A DNA stretch of 14,337 nt from an uncultured bacterium. GTDB taxonomy: Bacteria; Patescibacteria; JAEDAM01; Absconditabacterales; Absconditicoccaceae. The notes beneath the pieces are model-generated. The model ran no database searches, was not told the DNA's origin, and saw only the letters and a list, made by a program, of their open reading frames with translations. Numbering within the stretch: position 1 is the first letter of the stretch; each line of letters starts with the position of its first letter. Position numbers and translations under genes: made by a program. The DNA is taken from assembly GCA_903904545.1 (NCBI GenBank), contig CAIVDB010000115.1, positions 1 through 14,337 of the forward strand, written 5' to 3'. Positions 1 through 7,765 of this stretch are shown piece by piece.

Positions 1-827
1 AAAAGGAAGGTGATAACGAAGAAAAAGACAATAAGACTATCTTCACAGAAAAGATACAAGAACATATAGATTTACTTGATCCTAAGATAGTAAATAAACT
101 AGTGAATAAAACATTTGAGAAGAAACTCAATAATTCAGATACAGGCAAGCCTTTAAATAGTAATGATTTCGTAATCAGTACAGGCAATAACGAGCTAAAA
201 ATAAATAAAAATTTAATCGACAACAAAGAAAATCAACAAATACTTATTTCTCGTTTATTTGCTGATCAAGAAACACGAGAAACCATCAAAAACGCAAACA
301 AAAAAATAGAAGGGGCAGTCATATCGAAAACCAATGCAACAACAAAGGAGTATAGCAGATCAGATTTATGAGATAAGATAGATGAAAAGCCAGGAGAAGA
401 AAGACAAAAATATCTTATAGAATCAGAGTCTGATATCGCAAAATACTTAAGTGCCTATGCATTTGCTTGAAGTAAATCACTAGATTATGTTCTCACAGAG
501 AGCGATCTCTCTCATCCAGTAAAAGTTATAGATACCCCACAAACAAAAAACGAAATAAAATTTAATGAGAAATTAGCTAGTCCAGAAGGAGTAGTCACGA
601 AAGAAGGAGCTAGGAAGATGATTCATGAAATAGTAGATATAAAAAATTCCCCAGATATCTTAATCGTTACGGCAAAGTGACGCAAGCCAATAGAAGTCAA
701 AAAAGATTGAGAGAAATATACTTTTGGAGGAAGAACATTAGTAGTAGATGAATGAACAACAATCAGTATCAAAGAAAGTAATCCCACAACCCAAACAAAG
801 GAGACTCCACAAGAAAAAAAAGTATAA
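1..827 (+). CDS. Hypothetical protein, C-terminal part (5' end outside the window)
   Basis: The gene is open from the left edge (first complete codon at 3) to TAA at 825-827, giving about 274 visible residues. It continues through five in-frame TGA codons (369, 468, 678, 708, 753), which read as glycine. The product is very hydrophilic, rich in Lys, Glu, Asn, Asp and Thr, with no cysteine and no membrane segment in the visible part. The last ~60 residues have a beta-like pattern (ILIVTAKGRKPIEV, then TFGGRTLVVDEGTTISI) and a charged Thr/Glu/Lys tail. I recognise no family. A surface or structural protein whose N-terminal signal lies outside the window is possible, but that is a guess. The tandem TAA stops lead directly into the terminator hairpin at 838. 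Confidence 0.75.
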
Positions 828-837
828 TAAACATTAT

Positions 838-867
838 AAAAAATCCTCCAATTCCGGGGGATTTTTT
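838..867. terminator. Bidirectional intrinsic terminator
   Basis: AAAAAATCCTCC (838-849) pairs with GGGGGATTTTTT (856-867) around a 6-nt loop, with one G-U pair. A U-tract forms on either strand. It lies 10 bp after the upstream plus-strand gene and 58 bp past the end of the converging PAP2 gene, so it can serve both. Confidence 0.8.
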
Positions 868-925
868 ATAATTTAAACTCAACTTTGTACGACCTTGTTC
901 TATTTTTGACAACCTTTTACCTCTT

Positions 926-1564
926 CTATATAATTCTGCCAATCCACTTTGCAAACATCTCAACTCGTTTGGAGACTCTTGTGTTCAAAAACACCAAAGG
1001 GACAAGAATACCAACGATCATTCCTCAGATAACATCTGTAATCCAATGCACGGCAGTCGTCACTCTCGCAAAGCTTGTAATCAAACTAAATACGATAAGA
1101 ATACCTCCAAATCGAATATATTTTTTATCTTTTTTTTGGATTCCTCGTAAGAGTGAACTCATTGCTATCGCCATACTGACTGCAGCATGATCTGAAGGGA
1201 AACTACTAGAAGGCAGAAAATTATGCAGGATGGTCTCGTGTTTGAGATCTGCTAATCCAAGTACTACGTTTGGTCTCGCCTTATCGAAGAAATATTGGAC
1301 GAGAACATTCACTATTGCAGCCAACACCGTACCAACAAAGATATATATCCCTGAGGTTTTATATCGTTGTCATTTTTCTTTATTCCCTCTCCATTTAAGC
1401 AACATTCCATATCCATAGACAGCAAGGAGATATATTGGATAACTTAGAACAAAAATATCAGCCAGAATAGGCATCCGATGAGACCAGAAAGCACTGAACT
1501 GCATCCAAGTAAATAAAGATTGAGCAAGAGCAACACCCCATTGTGGTTCTACTAAATGAATCAT
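926..1564 (-). CDS. PAP2-family membrane phosphatase (undecaprenyl-diphosphatase-like)
   Basis: This 212-residue polytopic membrane protein reads through TGA at 1370-1372 and 1025-1027 to a TAG stop. The acid-phosphatase motifs of the PAP2 superfamily are visible in order: a first motif ending FFDKARP, a central FPSDHA with the catalytic His, and RVTTAVHWITD, matching the R-x5-H-x3-D motif. The PSDHA form of motif 2 is typical of BcrC-type enzymes, which remove a phosphate from undecaprenyl pyrophosphate to recycle the cell-wall lipid carrier. Canonical motif 1 is K-x6-RP, but here the Lys position appears to be Gln (QYFFDKARP). The start is the ATG at 1564; a TAG in frame lies just upstream. 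Membrane helices surround all motifs. The exact substrate cannot be set from sequence. Confidence 0.85.
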
Positions 1565-1596
1565 CCAATACTATTAAAGATAAAAAACTTCTAATC

Positions 1597-1630
1597 CCCG
1601 ATAAACCAATTCCCAATAAACCAATAAACC
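1597..1630. repeat. 15-nt-period intergenic repeat, copy 1
   Basis: The unit CCGATAAACCAATTC is followed by a diverged second unit, CCAATAAACCAATAA. The same unit recurs at 12256-12285 and, on the other strand, at 13522-13553. This copy fills the gap between the start of the PAP2 gene and the end of nth. Confidence 0.7.
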
Positions 1631-1634
1631 ATTA

Positions 1635-1668
1635 TCTTTTTAACCTTTTAACTTTTTAACTTCTTTAT
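1635..1668. repeat. Degenerate short-period (about 7-8 nt) repeat at the nth 3' end
   Basis: On the minus strand this reads AAGTTA, AAAAGTTA, AAAGGTTA in series. It overlaps the last codons of nth (KEVKKLKG) and its TAA. It resembles the heptamer arrays at 2385, 2681, 10601 and 13603. Confidence 0.45.
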
Positions 1669-2383
1669 AATACAAGCACACCATTTTCAATTTACATTCA
1701 TCACATTTAGGGTTTCTTGCTAAACAATAATATCTTCCAAAGAGTACCAAGCTATGATGAGCATGATCTTTATAGCTATCTGGAATGATAGTTTCAAGCT
1801 GCTCAGACGTTTCTTCTGGAGATTTAGTCCAATTCAGCTTTTCCAAATTTTGTCCTCCTTTTGTAAAGGAGGAGGTGTCCTTTAGGACGGAGGATTTAGA
1901 ATGTACTAATCCAAGCCTATTGGCCACCCTATGAATATGGGTATCTACCGCAATATATGGCTTATCATAAAGAATATGTGCAATCAATTTTGCTGTCTTT
2001 ATCCCAATTCCAGGAAATTTTACAAGTTCTTCCAACGTATCCGGTATTCAGTTTTTATATTCCCTACCTTTATTCTGCATTCTAAATTCTGAACTCTGCA
2101 TTATTTTTGCCGTGGCAAAAATGTGTTTTGCCTTGCTTTTATAATAATTGACAGAAGAAATAGCCTTTTGAAAGGAAGGAAGACCTAAACTGACCACATC
2201 AGTGGGAGTTTTGACCTTCAAGAAAAGCTTGTCTGTCACCTTATTGACCTGTTTATCGGTCGCTTGAGCACTGAGCATTATTGCTACTACAAGTTGAAAG
2301 GGAGTAGAGTAGTGAAGCTCTGTCTCTGGATCTGGGAACAATTCCTTGAGATAATCAAATATTTTCTGTAATTTTTTATTCAT
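1640..2383 (-). CDS. nth: Endonuclease III (DNA glycosylase/AP lyase) with two repeat-derived insertions
   Basis: This 247-residue enzyme removes oxidised pyrimidines from DNA and cuts the abasic site (base-excision repair). The N-terminal helical domain has the typical LSAQATD motif. The helix-hairpin-helix FPGIGIKTA carries the catalytic Lys, and AVDTHIHRV carries the catalytic Asp. A C-terminal C-x6-C-x2-C-x5-C set (CLARNPKC, DEC, KLKMVC) binds a [4Fe-4S] cluster. TGA at 2048-2050 is Gly. The protein is some 35 residues longer than E. coli Nth (211). The excess sits in two places: a stretch after TAKIM encoded by a heptamer array (2067-2104), and 24 codons between HSKS and TKSPEE that contain palindromes. 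Both keep the frame and avoid the catalytic and Fe-S residues, so activity may be kept. The start is ATG at 2383. Confidence 0.95.
1821..1899. repeat. 72-bp palindromic insertion inside nth, flanked by 7-bp direct repeats
   Basis: GATTTAG occurs at 1821-1827 and again at 1893-1899, exactly 72 bp (24 codons) apart. Between them are TCCTCCTTT/AAAGGAGGA (1853-1861 with 1865-1873, 3-nt loop) and GTCC-TTTA-GGAC (1877-1888). Removing one unit restores a normal Nth junction, SKSPEETSEQ. This looks like a small inserted element with a target-site duplication. Confidence 0.8.
2067..2104. repeat. Heptamer-type repeat inside nth
   Basis: On the coding strand the sequence runs GAGTTCA, GAATTTA, GAATGCA, GAATAAA with a 7-nt period, like the intergenic arrays elsewhere in the window. 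It encodes SSEFRMQNK, placed where Nth proteins normally have a short loop before the helix-hairpin-helix. Confidence 0.6.
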
Positions 2384-2384
2384 T

Positions 2385-2416
2385 CAAAACCTATAACTTA
2401 AAACTTAACACTCCAG
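2385..2416. repeat. Heptamer-type repeat upstream of nth
   Basis: The minus strand reads GTGTTAA, GTTTTAA, GTTATAG, GTTTTG. It lies directly before the nth start codon and belongs to the same 7-nt-period family as 2681-2719 and 13603-13658. Confidence 0.5.
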
Positions 2417-2430
2417 CAAAGCTAGAAATT

Positions 2431-2477
2431 CAGGGTTGGTAGGAATCGAACCCCGCCTTGCGGGGCAGGCCTACGAC
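2431..2477 (-). pseudogene. tRNA 3' fragment with a palindrome inserted in the T arm
   Basis: On the minus strand GTAGG (2474-2470) and TTCGATT plus CCTAC (2450-2439) form a T arm, followed by CAACCCT and discriminator G (2438-2431). Between the 5' T-stem strand and the T loop lie 19 extra bases containing CCCCGC-AAG-GCGGGG. No D arm or anticodon arm adjoins it. Bases 2431-2452 match the 3' end of the neighbouring tRNA-Arg (2491-2512) at 20 of 22 positions. Confidence 0.6.
2451..2469. repeat. GC-rich palindrome (CCTGCCCCG family)
   Basis: CCCCGC-CTT-GCGGGG is followed by CAGG. Read on the minus strand it begins CCTGCCCCG, the same lead-in as the palindrome at 12048-12069. It interrupts the T arm of the tRNA fragment. 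Confidence 0.65.
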
Positions 2478-2490
2478 GCTATTTTTTCTT

Positions 2491-2561
2491 CAGGGTGAGT
2501 AGGAATCGAACCTACACCGCCAACTTCGGAGGTTGGCATTCTACCATTAAACTATCACCCT
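2491..2561 (-). tRNA. tRNA-Arg (anticodon CCG)
   Basis: This is a complete 71-nt cloverleaf. The acceptor is AGGGTGA with TCACCCT, and the D arm GTTT-AATGGTA-GAAT has GG in its loop. The anticodon stem CCAAC/GTTGG holds the loop CTCCGAA, so the anticodon is CCG, which reads CGG. The variable loop is 4 nt and the T arm is GTAGG-TTCGATT-CCTAC. The discriminator is G, and the 3' CCA is not encoded, so CCA-adding enzyme is needed. It sits between tRNA-like fragments on both sides. Confidence 0.92.
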
Positions 2562-2566
2562 TTAAA

Positions 2567-2635
2567 CGACATCAGAGGAGTTTACCCCGCAGTATTGCGG
2601 GGGAGTCTGATATTATACCGCTTAACTATGGCCCT
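2567..2635 (-). pseudogene. tRNA 5' fragment with a palindrome in the anticodon loop
   Basis: On the minus strand from 2635: acceptor-like AGGGCCA, TA, a D arm with GCGG (GTTAAGCGGTATAAT), then anticodon stem TCAGA/TCTGA. In place of a 7-nt loop there are 29 nt (2577-2605) containing CCCCGCA-ATAC-TGCGGGG. Removing 22 nt would leave a 7-nt loop, but the cut points and so the anticodon are ambiguous. The T arm and 3' acceptor strand do not follow; the intact tRNA-Arg starts 6 nt later. The 5' half resembles tRNA-Gln or tRNA-Gly types. It is either a relic or half of an interrupted tRNA whose 3' part may be 2431-2477. Confidence 0.6.
2583..2604. repeat. GC-rich palindrome in a tRNA anticodon loop
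   Basis: TACCCCGCAGTATTGCGGGG contains a 7-bp stem, CCCCGCA/TGCGGGG, with a 4-nt loop. ACTCC on the minus strand flanks it on both sides, which could be a 5-bp target duplication. It is related to the palindromes at 2451 and 12051. Confidence 0.6.
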
Positions 2636-2680
2636 TTTTTGAATAGAAAGTTCAGAACGAAGCTACTTTATTATAAAAAA

Positions 2681-2719
2681 CTCCACCATTTAACACTTAG
2701 CACTAAACATTTAGCATTA
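2681..2719. repeat. Heptamer array at the 3' end of the resolvase-like gene
   Basis: The minus strand reads TGCTAAA, TGTTTAG, TGCTAAG, TGTTAAA, TGG: four 7-nt units. The array at 10601-10638 gives an almost parallel series. It overlaps the stop codon of the preceding minus-strand gene. Confidence 0.7.
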
Positions 2720-3100
2720 TTTCTGTCTCCGCACTTCATAACTTACTCTTTTTTGTTCTAAACAGTGCTTAATCATCTGTTCATTCTTATTAAGTCCTGA
2801 AACACCTGATTTTATCTCCAAAAAGACGATTTTTTGTAGATTCCCAGCACTCAAACCATCAAAGACGAGATAATCCACTCCTTTCCCCAAAAACATAAGA
2901 TCCTTGTAATGATACGGGAAATTGGGCAGCAGGGGAGCAATCTTTTCATGCACATGCCCCAAAACTACACTGCGAGACTGCTGTACTGCGGCTTTTCTAT
3001 TGGATTTGATATGGGAAAGGAAGAAAATCCTTGCCAAAAGATATCCAACAAAGGCTCAAATAGCAATTCCTACAACGACTAAAATCAAATCCACAGACAT
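2717..3100 (-). CDS. Membrane-anchored Holliday-junction-resolvase-related endonuclease
   Basis: This 127-residue protein has one N-terminal membrane helix (about residues 4-27, LILVVVVGIAIGAFVGYLLA) and a short basic linker. A nuclease-like domain follows, with SRSVVLGHVHEKIAPLLPNF, FLGKGVDYLVFDGL and IVFLEIKSG. The order matches the family described as endonucleases related to archaeal Holliday junction resolvases: a D in VDYLVFD and an ExK in LEIKSG form the PD-(D/E)xK core. The ATG at 3098-3100 is preferred over internal TTG codons because it brings in the whole membrane helix. That stretch includes TGA at 3056-3058 read as Gly. The cellular role of this family is not settled; a link to DNA uptake or repair is inference. 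Confidence 0.8.
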
Positions 3101-3209
3101 ACAAAACCGGCCGAAAAGATAAAACAGACTCTTTGTAATTATTTTCCCGAGAAAAAAAAGAGAAAGCTCTTCCCTCCATTTAAATACAGACAAAAAAGAG
3201 GGCTAAAAT

Positions 3210-3238
3210 TTGCTTTTTTAGCAGAATCTGAGTATACT
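3210..3238 (+). promoter_or_regulatory. Candidate sigma70-type promoter for the pilus operon
   Basis: TTGCTT (3210-3215) and TATACT (3233-3238) are separated by 17 bp, about 55 bp upstream of the pilB ATG. The -10 box matches consensus at 5 of 6 bases; the -35 is weak. A second AT-rich box, CTATAAAT (3279-3286), is too close to the ATG for a normal leader. Confidence 0.4.
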
Positions 3239-3292
3239 TGATAGAGATCATTTTGGATCGAAAAATCACTTATTTACCTATAAATAGAACAT

Positions 3293-4612
3293 ATGGCAGA
3301 CATTGATTTCAAAAAGAAGTTAGACGAGGCTGTGGTCCAGTCAGATATCGTAAAGATATTTGATAATCTTTTGACGATTGGAGTAGAATGGGGGGCTTCA
3401 GATATCCACATCGAACCTATGGAAAACTATTGTAGAATCAGAATTAGAATCGATGGAATCTTACAAGAATTAGTACAATATCCAAAGAACCTCCATGAGA
3501 GTATCATTTCTAAATTTAAGATTGAATCAGGACAAATGAGACCTGATGAAAAAAGAATCCCCCAAGATGCCAGAGTATCAAGTGTCACATTAACAAATAA
3601 AGAAATCGATCTTCGTGCGAATACTTTACCTACAGTATGGGGAGAAAAGTTAGTTATGCGTATCGTAGATAAATCAAAAAAAACGCCACCACTAGAAGAA
3701 TTAGGTATCGAAGGAAACAATAAGAACATCATTTTTAGACATCTAGAATATCCAAATGGGATTATTCTTACGACAGGACCTACAGGATCAGGAAAGACAA
3801 CTACACTATATGCTGCGCTCAATTATATCAACAATTCTGAAGTAAATATTATTACCTATGAAGATCCAGTGGAAGACAAAGTTGCAGGACTCAATCAAGC
3901 ACAAATTAGAGCAGATATTGGATTTACCTTTGCCAATGGATTGAGATGAGGATTAAGACAAGATCCAGATATTATTATGGTGTGAGAGATTCGTGATAAA
4001 GAGACACTTGATATGGCGATGGAATCAGCCATGACAGGGCATCTGGTATTTTCTACTGTACATACCAATTCCTCTTCAGAAACCATTACCAGAGTATACA
4101 ATCTCTGAGCAAAACCGTATATGCTAGCAGGTACCTTCAATCTTGTAATGGCACAAAGACTTGCAAGAAGAGTATGTACACATTGTAAAACACAAATATG
4201 TATCAAGGATACTCCTCAATACACATATGCCAAAGATAGTTTTAGAAACTATGATGAAGAAGCGTTAAGAAAAGAAATTGCAAGTAGAAATATCACTCAA
4301 GAACAATGGGATAATTTCATGGTAAAATGATTGATACAAATAGGTACAGGGAAAAATCCATGAACACAAGAGGCATGTGAAATATGTGGAGGATCTGGAT
4401 ACAAATGAAGAATAGGTTTGTATGAAATGATGGATTTCAACGAAGGACTAAAAAACATGATTCTAGATGGTAAATCAGCAATTGATGTAGAGAACTATGC
4501 ACTAAGTAAAGGGATGATCAATCTAGAAAGAGATGGCGTGTTCAAAGTAATAGAGTGATTAAGCACGCTCGAAGAAGTATATAGATACGTAAAAACAAGA
4601 TTTGATAAATAG
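3293..4612 (+). CDS. pilB: Type IV pilus assembly ATPase PilB (GspE family)
   Basis: This 439-residue cytoplasmic hexameric motor powers pilin polymerisation. An N2 domain (about 15-130, GASDIHIEP) precedes the ATPase core. The core has Walker [10 protein letters not shown] at about 162-170, the Asp box ITYEDPVED near 185-193, Walker B region [15 protein letters not shown] near 221-235, and the His box [13 protein letters not shown] CxxC pair (CTHC) and a second pair (CEIC) form the zinc site of PilB/GspE-type ATPases; PilT lacks it. Seven in-frame TGA (3947, 3983, 4106, 4328, 4361, 4406, 4556) are Gly, including the Gly of the conserved VGEIRD. A TAA at 3281 fixes the start at ATG 3293. The protein therefore lacks the N1 domain common in PilB/GspE. 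It is followed 20 nt later by pilC. Confidence 0.95.
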
Positions 4613-4632
4613 GATTTATTCTTCTTACTCAC

Positions 4633-5730
4633 ATGATAGACTTCAAAAGCATAGCACAAACAGACTTTTGGTATAAACTTATCAAAAGATTCAACAAACC
4701 AAAACTTAAAGAAAAAACAAATTTTTTCAGACTATTTGCCATTTCACAAAAAGCAGGGCTTGGACTTAGAGACGCATTGGTAGCGATCAAAAAATCTGAG
4801 AATAACAAAGAAATGAGAGAGATTATAGACAATCTTGTGGAAGACCTCACGAATGGATCTACATTTTCTCAAGCCATGAGTAATCATGATTATTTTTTCA
4901 AAGAAGACGAGATAGCACTCACACAATCAGCTGAAACCATGGGTAATTTACCAGAAATTAGTGATGAAATTGCCAATGAAGGAGAACGTAGTGAACAAAT
5001 TACACAAAAGATAAAGAAAGCGGCAACATATCCAGCGATTCTTTTAGTATTTTCCATACTAGGAGTCATTGTGTTGCTTATGTTCGTAGTTCCCAACATC
5101 GTGAGTATGTTTCCAACCCAAGAATCCCTACCAGGAATTACCAAATTTATGCTTGCAGCATCAGAATTCGTCAAAAAAACATGGAGTATCATGCTGATAT
5201 GAGTGATTAGTACTATAGTAGGATACAAAGTAGCCTATGCCCAGGTGATTGCATTCAAAATGTTTATCGACAAACTCATGGTAACTATTCCGATAATTTC
5301 AGATGTAGTCAAAACATTCTACATGTATAAATTTACCAGACTCCTAGGCCAGCTTCTAAGCGCAGGAGTAAGCCCAATTTTAGCACTCAAACTCATGGGG
5401 AATTCTTTTAGTAATTTCTTTTATAGGAAAAAGGCTTTTGAACTAAGAAACAACCTCAAAACATGATTTGGATTTGCAGAATCTATGGAATGATCTTCAT
5501 TATTTGACCCTGTCTTAGTACAAATTATCCATATTGGAGAAGACACAGGAAATATGGGAACCGTCCTCAAAACGATGTCTGAATTTTATCGTGGAATGCT
5601 AGAAAACAAGATAGACGTCCTTATGGCATTTTTAGAACCGTTATTGATGGTATTCATAGCGGGGATCATTGGAACCATGGTAGCATGAATCTTCCTCCCT
5701 ATGGCCGATATGGTAAACGTAATCCAATAA
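4633..5730 (+). CDS. pilC: Type IV pilus inner-membrane platform protein PilC (GspF family)
   Basis: This 365-residue polytopic protein is the platform on which PilB acts to add pilins. Two GspF domains are visible. The first (about 20-150) contains FRLFAISQKAGLGLRDAL, the motif SAETMGNLPEISDEIANEGE, and a membrane helix near 135-160. The second (about 225-345) contains the start FTRLLGQLLSAGVSPILAL and the motif IGEDTGNMGTVLKTMSEFY, and ends in a long helix, LLMVFIAGIIGTMVAGIFL. A further helix lies near 180-205. Four TGA codons (5200, 5464, 5491, 5686) are Gly, splitting the gene into fragments under the standard code. The start at ATG 4633 follows pilB by 20 nt, so co-transcription is very likely. 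Confidence 0.95.
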
Positions 5731-5755
5731 AGATTTATTTCATATATACTGAAAT

Positions 5756-6481
5756 ATGAGAAAGAATATATTTCTAACAAACATAATAGTGATAGTATGT
5801 ACCATAATAATTTTGCCCGTTAAATGAGAAAAAATAGGAATAGGAGACATTATCTATACTGCACAACAAACAACACAAGAAAACAGAATAACCGCATACA
5901 CAATAAGTTCATATACAGTTCAACAACATCTTCAGTTATCTAGTTCGACGATACAGGAACTGCCAGAAGGAGAACAACTATTACAGAACATGGAAAAGAT
6001 ACATCAATTATTACAAACACATATCATTCAAGAAATGGAAATGAGTGAAGACAAAGAAAAGACACTTCAAAACTATATACAAGAGTGTGAAAAAGCTATC
6101 ACAACAAACAAACAGAATATGATCTATCTTCAACAGCTACTTCCTTTATTAAAGATAGAACTCAATACTTGCACAAATAATAAATTACTAGCAGACAAAC
6201 AATATTTCGAAAGCATAAACACCTATAAAGTTCAAGACAGTGAATTTGCACTTCAACAAGCAATCACATATGACCGCTGTGCATCAGAGAAAAGGATACA
6301 ATACAATGCAAAGAGTTATATAGTATCCAAATTAGCATTCTACATAAGTACTCTACAAACAAAACAAGAACTCATTAGCAACAACCAAGATATGATAATA
6401 AACCATCTAGAAAGCATCAGAACAGATATTTTAGAGAAACTTACCAACATAGACAAACTGCTCCAGTCATATACATTCTAA
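5756..6481 (+). CDS. Unknown exported helical protein in the pilus operon
   Basis: This 241-residue protein starts 25 nt after pilC. Residues 1-24 look like a signal peptide (RKN, then NIIVIVCTIIILPVKG); the Gly just after Pro-Val-Lys is encoded by TGA at 5825. The rest is highly helical and rich in Gln, Asn, Thr and Lys, with heptad-like leucines (EKIHQLLQTHIIQEMEM, LLPLLKIEL, LQTKQELI), so extended coiled coil is likely. Three cysteines lie in the mature part (QEC, NTC, DRC). I recognise no family. Its place between pilC and another anchored coiled-coil protein suggests a pilus accessory or cell-envelope role, but that rests on position only. The ATG at 5756 was chosen because it gives the complete signal peptide. 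Confidence 0.7.
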
Positions 6482-6562
6482 ATAATTTTGAAAATTAAAT
6501 TTGCAGTCGGCAAAGAAATACGTATTCTTACATACGCAAGATATTTTGTTTTTGATAAAAAG

Positions 6563-7738
6563 ATGTATACAGAGAAAAAGATAAAGATACGAATTTATAT
6601 ATGTGGAATAGTTGGAACGAGCATACTCGTATACACAAGTTTTCATATGCATAGCCGAAACCAAGAGCTGAAGAATATTTTTCTTATACAAAAAGAAATT
6701 TTATTGAACAAAAGCAATAATAAAAATATAGAAAATGCACGTCAAATAAGCAACGCATATATTCACTATCAAAAGGGGAGGTATGCACAAGCATTAGTAG
6801 AGATCTCAGGGACACTAGACCAAGATTATTACAACCGTGGAACTATCAAGACAAAACGAGCATATGACGAAGCAATCAAGACAGGATTTTCTAATCTCAT
6901 ACATGCTCAAGAGCTTCTACTCTCTGCGCAAAAAGATTTTAGCATAGCAAAAAGACTCACTAAAAGCAAAGAATTATACACCATTATTTCCAAAAATGAC
7001 AAAGAAATACAACAAGCATACACAATTGTAAATACTAAAACATGCTACATTGGAGCAGAAAAAAATATTTGACTGCTCTCAGGGCTTCTCGGAGAATTAA
7101 AAGAAACTATGAATATATTACAAACAGAACAAAATATATTTGAGGCAAACAAAAATATACTTCCTCCAGATTGCCAAGAACAACGAGAAAATATTTTCAC
7201 AAGAAGCAAACACAATATCCAAACCGTCCAAATGGCAAGCGCCCAACAAAAAACAAAAGAGATTAAAAGCCTAGAATACAAGATAGACAACCCTATTCTT
7301 TGTATTTCAGGAGACGATAGAGAATTACTTCAAAATTTAGAAAAATCCCAACAAGCAATCTTGAAGTTTTCTCAAGAGCATCAAAACAACATATTTCAAC
7401 GGCAACAGAGTAAGGAAAAAGAAAAACTCTTCTGTAACCAAGAGAAAAACGACAGTACATTAAATGATAATCTACAAAATACTTTACAAAAACTCCTTTC
7501 ACAGTTTGACTCGAACCTCACAGACGAGAAGACACAAAAGACAAATAGTCAGCCTTCATATATTCCGCTCAATGGGAAAGAGCAAAAGCTACTGGAAAAC
7601 ATCAATAAAAAAAATAGAATACGAATCAGACAGATACAAAGATTGAGAACAGATAAACAGTACCAATGATTTGAATATATCAAAAGTTTGTTCACTAATT
7701 TCTATGGCAACTCTTGAGACTTTATATCTACTCCCTAA
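6563..7738 (+). CDS. Unknown membrane-anchored coiled-coil protein in the pilus operon
   Basis: This 391-residue protein has an N-terminal basic stretch and one membrane helix (about residues 10-31, IRIYICGIVGTSILVY). A long helical body rich in Lys, Gln, Asn and Glu follows, with several probable coiled coils. TGA at 7070, 7667 and 7715 are Gly. Scattered Cys occur in the body (TKTC, PDC, LCIS, LFC). No family is recognised. The ATG at 6563 fits the anchor best; an earlier TTG at 6488 stays in frame but would put 25 extra residues before it. There is no strong Shine-Dalgarno. Like its upstream neighbour it looks extracytoplasmic and helical, so the two may work together. It ends 27 nt before sufC. 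Confidence 0.65.
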
Positions 7739-7765
7739 GACTTTTACTCTCTAGAATATACACAC

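Noticed and set aside
2103..2122. 9-bp perfect palindrome ATTTTTGCC-GT-GGCAAAAAT inside nth
   Set aside because: It encodes the expected Nth helix residues (IFATAKI) and has no matching copy or flanking duplication; probably chance.
3947..4558. pilB, pilC and other genes as pseudogenes broken by stop codons
   Set aside because: The breaks are all TGA, in frame and at Gly positions of intact families; no TAA or TAG interrupts them. Recoding explains all of them.
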